NCBI GenBank assembly: GCA_021802745.1
Contig: JAJZRK010000204.1
Span: 1 to 5,783, forward strand
Reading direction: 5' to 3'
From: a bacterium
Lineage (GTDB): Bacteria; Gemmatimonadota; Gemmatimonadetes; Gemmatimonadales; Gemmatimonadaceae
Length of the DNA: 5,783 bases
Program-made: the position numbers and the translations under genes
Shown: one piece after another, positions 1-5,196 of the stretch
Layout: every line of letters begins with the position of its first letter
Position numbering within the stretch: the stretch's first letter is position 1
Notes under the pieces: generated by a model
The model's database searches: none
Told to the model about the DNA's origin: nothing
Seen by the model: the letters and a program-made list of their open reading frames with translations, nothing else

Positions 1-2495
1 CGGGCAGCGACGGACTCTTCTACGTCGGCGCCGCCGGAACCTCCGCGCGCTCCATCGCCGCCAACAACAGCTCGCTGCTCATGGGCAGCAACGCCGACGA
101 CCCCTTCTTCTACGCGAGCAACGACGGCACCGTGCAGGTGGGCCAAACCTCCGAAATCGCGCTCTTCTCCAACACGCGCCAGCTGTACCTGGGCAGCGCC
201 AACGACCCCTACTTTGCCGCGACCACCGGAAACAGCATCGCGGTCGGCCAGAGCGCCAGCAGGGCCGTGTACGCCTACAACGACAGCTCCGGCTACGGCA
301 TGGTCATCGGGCCCGCCGCCAACCCTTTCATGCAGGCGTTCGCGACGCCATCGAGCGGCTCGTTCGCGCTCGGGGGCACGCAGCCGTACTTCGCGGCCAA
401 CCTCATCGGGACGTCCGCTTACACCCTGTCGCTGGGCACTCAGGGCACGGCCATGCAGGTGCTGAGCCTGGGCACGTCCAACGTGTTCACCATCGGACCG
501 CCGTCCAACCCGATTCTGCACGCGTTCGACTCGCCGGAGGCCACGCTCGAGCTGGGCGGAGGCGCCGCGCTCTTCGCCAACGCCACGCTCTTCCAGGCCG
601 GGAGCGACGCCCACGCCGTCGCGGCCGCCCCGTACCCCGCCGTACCTCCCAATACGACCTTTTCTTCCGATACGTACGTGACGAGCGGCGCTCCGGTGCC
701 CGGCATACCCAATGCACCGACGTACGGCGCGGGGACCTACACGTTCAGCGCGAGCTCAACCGATTATGCTGCCTATCTTGCATTTCTGCCCATTCTGCCC
801 GGGCTGGTGCAGCCCATCTGGGAATCCACATACAACTACAACTGGGCCTCAAACATCGACCCATACATGCTCATCTACGCCTATGCTGGGAACGCAACAA
901 CGACCGTCTCGTACTGGAACACCTCCACGCCTTCAACCTATGCAACCAATGTTGCGGTAGCGGGGGAATACGTGCAGATGGACACGCCTGCGCCTTTCGT
1001 CGCCTCATCCGTCGCGTTTACCGCGGTTGCCCCCCTCGTAGGGGGCACCGTCTGGGTCGCGGCGTCCAACAGCTCCTCGGGGCCATGGACGGCAATCGCG
1101 GGCCCCGGCGTCGCATCGCAGCCCAACACCGGCCTGTACTCGTTTGCCGCCATGCCCTCGCTCGCAGTCAATCCCAATGCTTCGTTCAGCTCATATCGCA
1201 TCATTTTCAATGCGCTCATATCCAACGACCCCTCCTTCAACATTATCCTCGGCGGCAGCCTGGCAGTGACTGTGGGTTCAGCAAATGTCACGACCATGGT
1301 CGAAGTACCACAGCCCATCATCAGCGCCTCCAACAATTTGCTGACGCTCGGGCTCTACACGAACCGCTTTCTCACGGCGCAGCCGGGGAGCGTGACGCTC
1401 GGCCCAGCCTCCGGCCCTTACGCCTCGTTCTCGGCCTCGGGCATAGGCAGCGGGAAGACGGCGGTCTGCGCGGATTTCCACGCCCAGGGCTACGCGGCCA
1501 ATACGGGGGTGCAGGGCGCGTACCTGCAGTGGAACAACAGCGGAGGCGGAGGCGAGACGGATTTCGTCAACCAGAAGGGCCTGGGGGCAGGCGGCTGGTC
1601 CTGGCAGGACAGGGACTCGAACGGCAATCTCATTTTGCAGTGCGCATATCTCGACGCAACGGGCAACTTTACGCTCGATTACGGCGTGCTCAACCTAGGC
1701 AGCCGCGTTCAGAACAACCTCATTTGCCTGTGGGGCGACACCACGGCTCCCAACCCTCCCGCGACGGGGTGGTACGGGTTCGGCGTCAATCCGGGCTCGC
1801 TGCGCTACCAGGCCGACGGACCCTCGGTCCATGAGTGGTACTCCGGCGCGACCCTGACCGCCTGCCTCGACTCGTACGGCCAGATGTACGCCACCGGAGG
1901 CTTTTACACGGGGAACGTGCACGGCATCTTCAACCAGGGCGCGTATCTGCAGTGGAACCGCTTGACTGGCACCGGCGAGACCGACTTCATCAACCAGAAG
2001 GGCGGAGGACCTGGCGGGTGGTACTGGCTCGACTTCGGCAACCAGAACAACCTGCTCACGCAGTCGGCGTACCTGACCGCGGCCGGAAACTTCGTCATCG
2101 CCGGCGCAGGCACCGCGCCGGGCGGCTGGGCGACCGGGTCCGACGCGCGCGCCAAGGAGGACGTGCGCGACGCGGACCTGGACGCCTGCTACCGCGCCGT
2201 GAAAGCGCTGCGCCTGCGCCGTTTCCGGTGGGTCACGGAATATTATCCCGACACCGTGCCCGACCGCCGGCAGATCGGCTGGCTCGCGCACGAGGTCGCG
2301 CAGGTGTTCCCCAAGGCCGTGAGCGCGATCGCCGCCAACTGCTGCGGCCTCGACGACTTTGCGGTCGTCAACCCCGACCAGATCCACAAGGCCGTGCACG
2401 GCGCGCTCCAGAAAGTGATCGCGGACAAGGAGGCGCTGGAGGCGCGCGTCGCTGCGCTCGAGGCGCGCGTCGCCGCGCTCGTCAGTACCGGCTGA
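1..2495 (+). CDS. Fibre protein with C-terminal S74 self-cleaving chaperone (5' partial)
   Basis: The frame is open from the first full codon at position 3 (830 codons visible), so the true start lies upstream and the ATG at 81 is probably internal. From the left edge come about nine repeats of 17-22 residues with hydrophobic-x-hydrophobic-Gly steps followed by PxF/PYF, as in beta-helical or trimeric fibres. At roughly residues 213-430 sits a different Tyr/Asn/Thr-rich domain (around GEYVQMDTPAPF and SSSGPWTAI) resembling beta-sandwich carbohydrate-binding folds of the F5/8 type. Two 55-residue modules starting QGAYLQWN follow. The C-terminus is an S74 intramolecular chaperone: SDARAKED at residues 713-720, IGWLAHEV near 758, then coiled coil LEARVAALEARVAAL. 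In this family the chaperone helps trimerise the fibre and cuts itself off before the Ser of the SD motif; here about 118 residues would be released. Ser and Lys of the motif are both present. A surface fibre for host attachment is inferred. Confidence 0.85.
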   Translation, partial: GSDGLFYVGAAGTSARSIAANNSSLLMGSNADDPFFYASNDGTVQVGQTSEIALFSNTRQLYLGSANDPYFAATTGNSIAVGQSASRAVYAYNDSSGYGMVIGPAANPFMQAFATPSSGSFALGGTQPYFAANLIGTSAYTLSLGTQGTAMQVLSLGTSNVFTIGPPSNPILHAFDSPEATLELGGGAALFANATLFQAGSDAHAVAAAPYPAVPPNTTFSSDTYVTSGAPVPGIPNAPTYGAGTYTFSASSTDYAAYLAFLPILPGLVQPIWESTYNYNWASNIDPYMLIYAYAGNATTTVSYWNTSTPSTYATNVAVAGEYVQMDTPAPFVASSVAFTAVAPLVGGTVWVAASNSSSGPWTAIAGPGVASQPNTGLYSFAAMPSLAVNPNASFSSYRIIFNALISNDPSFNIILGGSLAVTVGSANVTTMVEVPQPIISASNNLLTLGLYTNRFLTAQPGSVTLGPASGPYASFSASGIGSGKTAVCADFHAQGYAANTGVQGAYLQWNNSGGGGETDFVNQKGLGAGGWSWQDRDSNGNLILQCAYLDATGNFTLDYGVLNLGSRVQNNLICLWGDTTAPNPPATGWYGFGVNPGSLRYQADGPSVHEWYSGATLTACLDSYGQMYATGGFYTGNVHGIFNQGAYLQWNRLTGTGETDFINQKGGGPGGWYWLDFGNQNNLLTQSAYLTAAGNFVIAGAGTAPGGWATGSDARAKEDVRDADLDACYRAVKALRLRRFRWVTEYYPDTVPDRRQIGWLAHEVAQVFPKAVSAIAANCCGLDDFAVVNPDQIHKAVHGALQKVIADKEALEARVAALEARVAALVSTG
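3..600 (+). repeat. Degenerate 17-22-residue beta repeats in fibre N-terminal part
   Basis: The translated sequence returns every 17-22 residues to a motif of the type LYLGSANDPYFAA, MVIGPAANPFMQAF, FALGGTQPYFAA, FTIGPPSNPILHAF. The array enters from outside the window. Two more copies (LLTLGLYTNRFLTA and VTLGPASGPYASFSA) appear near 1338-1440, after the inserted domain, so the array looks interrupted. The DNA is too diverged to show the repeats at base level. Confidence 0.6.
1512..1676 (+). repeat. Fibre module, copy 1 (QGAYLQWN...)
   Basis: This 55-residue module aligns without gaps to the copy at 1935-2099, 423 bases downstream, with 34 of 55 residues identical by my count. Shared landmarks are QGAYLQWN, GETDF, NQKG, GGW, AYL and GNF. 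Modules of this kind (GAYLxWN ... NQKGxGxGG) are familiar from tail fibres and giant-virus surface proteins with S74 ends. Confidence 0.75.
1935..2099 (+). repeat. Fibre module, copy 2 (QGAYLQWN...)
   Basis: Second copy of the module at 1512-1676, lying directly before the S74 chaperone. Many shared residues use different synonymous codons, so the duplication is old and kept by selection on the protein, not a recent DNA copy. Confidence 0.75.
2439..2480 (+). repeat. Tandem 21-bp repeat encoding coiled-coil heptads
   Basis: Two adjacent 21-base units (2439-2459 and 2460-2480) differ at one base (gct against gcc) and each encodes EARVAAL. Seven codons is exactly one heptad, so gain or loss of a unit lengthens the terminal coiled coil without breaking its register. 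Confidence 0.85.
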
Positions 2496-2835
2496 ACCAG
2501 GAGCCGTCCAGCTCGCCGCACTCGCCGCCGATCGTCGAGAACTCGAGCGAGCACGCGCCCGGCGGGTCCGCCAGCACCGCGTCGAACTGCCGCAGGAACT
2601 CGAAGGCGCGCGAGCCGGACAGCACGGTCGAGTCGTCGACCACGATCGTCGGCACCGACCGCACGTTCTCCGTCGGCGTCTTCTGAACGTCGACCACCGT
2701 GGTCACGGGGTGCAGGCACGGAATGCTGCGCAGCGTCTCCACAAAGCGCTCGCAGTTTGGGCATCCCTGGCCCGCGAGGAACACGCGCAGCGAGCGCGGG
2801 GGCTTGGAGGACTGCGCTCGCGCTGCGGGCGGCAT
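2482..2835 (-). CDS. Thioredoxin/glutaredoxin-like CxxC protein
   Basis: This 117-residue protein has a compact thioredoxin-fold core at about residues 15-85: strand SLRVFLAG, active-site motif C25-P-N-C28 at the start of a helix, a second strand VTTVVDV, the cis-proline loop SVPTIVVDD (P62), and a closing helix SRAFEFLRQF. Such proteins form, reduce or shuffle disulfides. After the core comes a 30-residue tail rich in acidic and aromatic residues (ending DGSWFSRY), not part of ordinary glutaredoxins. I chose the ATG at 2835 because the palindrome AAAATATTTT lies 13 bases before it and the fold starts right after; the frame stays open far upstream, but that part is a shadow of the capsid gene. 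Divergent partner: the P11-like capsid gene. The last 14 bases overlap the end of the fibre gene. A role in disulfide formation during particle assembly is inferred from the neighbour and from known viral redox proteins. Confidence 0.8.
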   Translation of the reverse strand: MPPAARAQSSKPPRSLRVFLAGQGCPNCERFVETLRSIPCLHPVTTVVDVQKTPTENVRSVPTIVVDDSTVLSGSRAFEFLRQFDAVLADPPGACSLEFSTIGGECGELDGSWFSRY

Positions 2836-2881
2836 GGGCAGACGTCCCAAAATATTTTCGCCGGATAACGCATCGCATCGC
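2836..2881. promoter_or_regulatory. Divergent promoter with palindrome AAAATATTTT
   Basis: Only 46 bases separate the starts of the thioredoxin-like gene (ATG at 2835, minus) and the capsid gene (ATG at 2882, plus). At 2849-2858 is the perfect palindrome AAAATATTTT, the only long A/T-only stretch in this GC-rich surrounding. It reads the same on both strands, so one element could drive both genes, 13 bases from one start and 23 from the other. On the capsid side the pentamer CGCAT occurs three times in a row (2869-2883), the last running into the ATG. Promoter function is inferred from position and composition. Confidence 0.65.
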
Positions 2882-3493
2882 ATGGCGCCCTTCGCCTTCG
2901 GGACCACGCCGCTGCCCGTGCCGTACTCGGGCGAGCGCGCGGCATCGGGTCGGCCGTTCTCCAGCCCGGCCATCCGCGCGGCGCCCTTCTCGATCCCCGC
3001 GTCCTCGCTCGACCCCGTGTGCAACCAGTACGCGCAGCCCTTCCCGTTCGCGGACCGCTCGCCGGGCAACGTGCCTTTCCGCGAGCGCCTGTCCACGCGC
3101 ATGGCCAAGACGCTCGACATGCGCGCCGACTCGCCGCTCATGCGCGCCTTCTTCTCGGAGGATAACCTCGATGCCGTGCAGGACGCGCTGCGCGACGCCG
3201 TCAAGCGCCTCACCGGCTTCGTCATCGACCGCCAGAGCGACGACCAGCTGCTCATCGTCATGCGCGCCATCTTCGCCGACCACGCGCAGAACAGCCCCCG
3301 CGATGTCGCCGCGGAAGTCAAGAGGCTCGACCACGGCGTCGTCACGACCGTGCTCGACCAGGTCATCAGCGGCATCACCTCCTACCTCGCCTACCTGCGC
3401 GATGCCAGCCGCATGCGCACGCCCATCGCGCGCGGCGCGGCCACGAGCATCAAGGGCCTCACCACCACGCTCCCGCTGTTCAGGCCGCTCTGA
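2882..3493 (+). CDS. Giant-virus minor capsid protein, P11 C-terminal-region type
   Basis: The protein has 203 residues. Residues 1-75 are Pro/Ser-rich and probably extended. Residues 88-203 match from memory the block conserved across Nucleocytoviricota: AFFSEDNLDAVQ (89-100), IDRQSD (115-120), LLIVMRAIF (123-131), VAAEVKRLD (142-150), a helix ending SYLAYLRDA (167-175), and a C-terminal PI...LTTTLPLF. In chlorovirus-type capsids the family is a minor protein in the shell network under the major capsid layer. I chose the ATG at 2882 because it follows the divergent promoter; the frame is open back to 2699, but that stretch lies across the opposite gene and encodes nothing family-like. It shares its promoter with the thioredoxin-like gene and ends 24 bases before the next gene. 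The family match is strong; the exact name P11 is less certain. Confidence 0.75.
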   Translation: MAPFAFGTTPLPVPYSGERAASGRPFSSPAIRAAPFSIPASSLDPVCNQYAQPFPFADRSPGNVPFRERLSTRMAKTLDMRADSPLMRAFFSEDNLDAVQDALRDAVKRLTGFVIDRQSDDQLLIVMRAIFADHAQNSPRDVAAEVKRLDHGVVTTVLDQVISGITSYLAYLRDASRMRTPIARGAATSIKGLTTTLPLFRPL

Positions 3494-3517
3494 TCTTTTT
3501 TTGCTCGCGTTCTTCTA
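3494..3517 (+). promoter_or_regulatory. T7 tract and TTCTA before the beta-barrel gene
   Basis: The 24 bases between the capsid stop and the next ATG hold a run of seven T (3496-3502) two bases after the stop, and TTCTA directly before the ATG. The run fits the TTTTTNT early termination signal known from poxviruses, and TCTA (3514-3517) is a late promoter core reported in some mimivirus relatives. Either reading, or both, would make this a compact end-and-start signal. Nothing here proves it. Confidence 0.35.
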
Positions 3518-4642
3518 ATGCACGCGACCGCCGCCCGCGCCACCCGGCCGCGACCGCGACGTCCCGGGCCCGGGCCCGCGCGGCCCGCGTGCGCCGTTCC
3601 CGACGGCCCGGCCCTGCTCACCGATGGCGCGCAGGTCTTCGCCAAGGCCAGGGGATTCCTGTGGCCGCTCGCGCCCGCGGCCGTCGCCCTCCTGCAGCAG
3701 AGCTTCGCGGGCGTGGCGGCGCCGCGTCCGATCCCGGCCGCGCGGCTCGCGGCCTGCCGCCGCGCGCCCGGCGTCATCGCCAGCCAGCAGCAGGTGCAGT
3801 GGCTCGCGCACCTCCTCGGCTACCGCGCGGCGTGCACGGCGCCCGACGGCCTGCTGTCCGACGGCGCGGGCGGAGCGGTGGCCAAGGTCGGCGCCTTCGT
3901 CTGGCGCGTCGCCCCCGCCGCGCTCCAGCTCATCCAGATGAACTACGGCAATCCGCAGCCCGCGCCGGTCTCGCCCGCGCAGCTCGCCGGATGCAGGCAG
4001 GCCGCTGGGATTGTGACCACCGCCGCGCAGGCCCAGTGGCTCGCCGGCAAGCTCGGCCTCAAGCCCGTGTGCTCGCTCGCCCAGGGCGCCGTCGTCAACT
4101 GCCCGCCGAGCCCCAACATCTACGTCATGCAGGGCGGCCAGCTGCACCACATGGACTACGGCTACTGGTCCAACATGGGCAGCCCGGCCGCCACGCCCGA
4201 CTGCCTGCAGGTGCAGGCGTGCCCGCTCGGCGGCGACTTCACCGTGCCGCCCGGTATCCCGACCGGCGCCAGCCAATTCAACACGAATCCATCGCAGAAC
4301 GATTTCACGAACAGCAGAGCGTGCGGCTACTCGATGCCGACGGATCCGAACGGCTACAACACCGCCATCGCCACCGAGCTCTGCGCGCAGCTGGGCGTCA
4401 CCGGCCAGTGCGTCGGCAACACCGGCGCCGGCATTCCCACCGGCGCGCTGTGCGGCAAGTATCTCAACGTCACCAACGCGGACACCGGCGCCTCGCTCCG
4501 CGTCATGGTCGTCGATTTGCGCGGCAGCGCCGAAGGCGGCCTCGGCCTCGACCTCAGCGAAGCAGCGTTCCAGGCGCTCGACACCAACGGCGCGGGCGCC
4601 GCCAGCGGACGGCTCAACGTGCTCGTCAGCCTCGCGTCGTGA
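3518..4642 (+). CDS. Tandem-repeat protein with expansin/RlpA-like double-psi beta-barrel
   Basis: The protein has 374 residues. Residues 1-24 are very basic (Arg/Pro-rich) with no signal peptide. Residues 25-105 and 106-185 are two copies of one domain (PDG...L, vAK.G.F.W.vAP.AL.L, AGCR/AACR, QWLA..LG), each bounded by Cys; residues 186-230 may be a worn third copy (IYVMQGGQLHHMDYGYW). Residues 268-374 fit a double-psi beta-barrel: ACGY, then CGKYLNVTNADTGASL (312-327), VVDLRG (D333) and GLDLSEAAFQAL (D345). In expansins and relatives the Asp of LDLS is the conserved polar-site residue, and such domains bind or loosen wall polysaccharide. There is no second expansin CBM63 domain. The ATG at 3518 is the only usable Met before the repeats. 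A role in breaching or remodelling a host wall is inferred. I do not recognise the repeat domain. Confidence 0.7.
   Translation: MHATAARATRPRPRRPGPGPARPACAVPDGPALLTDGAQVFAKARGFLWPLAPAAVALLQQSFAGVAAPRPIPAARLAACRRAPGVIASQQQVQWLAHLLGYRAACTAPDGLLSDGAGGAVAKVGAFVWRVAPAALQLIQMNYGNPQPAPVSPAQLAGCRQAAGIVTTAAQAQWLAGKLGLKPVCSLAQGAVVNCPPSPNIYVMQGGQLHHMDYGYWSNMGSPAATPDCLQVQACPLGGDFTVPPGIPTGASQFNTNPSQNDFTNSRACGYSMPTDPNGYNTAIATELCAQLGVTGQCVGNTGAGIPTGALCGKYLNVTNADTGASLRVMVVDLRGSAEGGLGLDLSEAAFQALDTNGAGAASGRLNVLVSLAS
3590..4072 (+). repeat. Two tandem ~80-residue protein repeats
   Basis: Residues 25-105 (3590-3832) and 106-185 (3833-4072) align along their length. Shared landmarks are APDG/VPDG, LL-DG, VFAKARGFLWPLAPAAV against VAKVGAFVWRVAPAAL, the AC/GC-R-A-G-I/V stretch, and QWLAHLLGY against QWLAGKLGL, each closing on a Cys. 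Identity is moderate, so the duplication is old. Confidence 0.8.
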
Positions 4643-4651
4643 TCGGTCACG
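4638..4651. terminator. Short inverted repeat containing both convergent stop codons
   Basis: CGTGA (4638-4642), loop TCGG, TCACG (4647-4651). The two arms contain the TGA of the beta-barrel gene and, on the other strand, the TGA of the transporter gene. Hairpins mark transcript ends in several giant viruses, but a five-base stem is weak and may be chance. Confidence 0.2.
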
Positions 4652-5114
4652 CGGCACCGGCGCCGCCGGCCGCCATGAGTCCGACGCCGCCCACGACGAG
4701 CGCGAACCCCGCCCACTGCGCGAGCGACAGCCGCTCGCCAAACAGCGCCGACGACGCCAGCGCCACGACGCACGGCGTGATCGCCACCGCCGTCGCGATC
4801 GCCGCCACGCCGTGCGACGCCAGCACGTGCAGCGTCAGCAGCTTGGGCACGAACATGCCCAGCAGCGCCGCCACCAGCAGCAGCGCCACCATCGTCGCCT
4901 TGCCGCGCCGCATCGACTCCGCGTGCTTGTCCGCATGCGCGACCAGGTACGCCGCCGATACGACGCCGAACGATACGCCCACGATGCCCACGATCGTCGA
5001 GGGGTGCACGCGGCTGCCCAGCGCATGCTTGTACACCAGCGGCGGAATGGCCGCCAGCGCCGCCAGCGCGAGCACGAGCGCCCACGCCGATGCGTTCATG
5101 TCGCACGCGCGCAT
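4647..5114 (-). CDS. EamA/DMT-type half transporter, five membrane helices
   Basis: This 155-residue membrane protein has helices at about residues 9-28, 40-60, 74-94, 103-124 and 131-150. The last part, with P114 in AITPCVV, then ALFGERLSLAQWAGFALVVGGVGLM, is the signature end of an EamA (drug/metabolite transporter) repeat. Full cellular DMT proteins have ten helices in two such repeats; this has one, so it would have to work as a dimer, like small multidrug-resistance proteins. The substrate cannot be told. Two starts are possible: ATG at 5114, which follows seven A on the coding strand, and ATG at 5099, five codons later and just before the first helix. I kept the longer form. It converges with the beta-barrel gene (4-base gap) and diverges from the Ser-Pro protein gene. 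Transporters of this small type also occur in other giant viruses, which I recall only in general terms. Confidence 0.72.
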   Translation of the reverse strand: MRACDMNASAWALVLALAALAAIPPLVYKHALGSRVHPSTIVGIVGVSFGVVSAAYLVAHADKHAESMRRGKATMVALLLVAALLGMFVPKLLTLHVLASHGVAAIATAVAITPCVVALASSALFGERLSLAQWAGFALVVGGVGLMAAGGAGAA

Positions 5115-5196
5115 TTTTTTTGCGGCAAGCGTGCTGTTAAGATAATCGAGCAGTTAAGACCACGTGCCGGACTCTGCGGCACGTACGCTCGCCGCC
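5115..5196. promoter_or_regulatory. Divergent control region: A-tract, TTAAGA direct repeat, inverted repeat
   Basis: These 82 bases separate the transporter and the Ser-Pro protein. On the transporter side, seven A (minus strand, 5115-5121) run straight into its ATG. In the middle, GTTAAGA occurs at 5136-5142 and 5153-5159, 17 bases apart, around GATAATCGAG, the most A/T-rich part. Next come CACGTG (5161-5166) and a perfect inverted repeat. The Ser-Pro gene starts in the eukaryote-like context GCCGCCATG. Promoters for both genes are inferred. Confidence 0.55.
5162..5184 (+). repeat. Perfect 8-bp inverted repeat, 7-base loop
   Basis: ACGTGCCG (5162-5169), loop GACTCTG, CGGCACGT (5177-5184), ending 12 bases before the ATG at 5197. 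It overlaps the palindrome CACGTG. In RNA it would be a stable hairpin in the leader of the Ser-Pro gene; in DNA it could be a protein-binding site. Confidence 0.7.

Noticed and set aside
81..83. ATG at 81 as the start of the fibre gene
   Set aside because: The frame is open back to the window edge and the upstream residues (GLFYVGAAGTSARSIAANNS) continue the same beta-repeat pattern.
1085..2686. Two plus-strand frames (1085-1834 and 1835-2686) inside and beyond the fibre gene
   Set aside because: Arg/Gln-rich shadows of the fibre gene in another frame, without domains.
2699..2881. Longer start for the P11-like gene
   Set aside because: It would overlap the thioredoxin-like gene and promoter and adds a sequence without family resemblance; the ATG at 2882 directly follows the promoter.
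2836..3378. Open minus-strand extension upstream of the thioredoxin-like gene, also open in a second minus frame
   Set aside because: It lies fully antisense to the P11-like gene, has the Ser/Arg/Met-rich look of a reversed GC-rich gene, and would skip over the promoter palindrome.
3515..4741. Long open minus-strand frame opposite the beta-barrel gene
   Set aside because: Arg/Gly/Ala-rich composition with no recognisable fold; open only because GC-rich DNA has few stops. The plus strand has clear repeats and barrel motifs.
3589..5145. Long plus-strand frame across the beta-barrel and transporter genes
   Set aside because: Arg-rich out-of-frame reading that crosses two well-supported genes on opposite strands.
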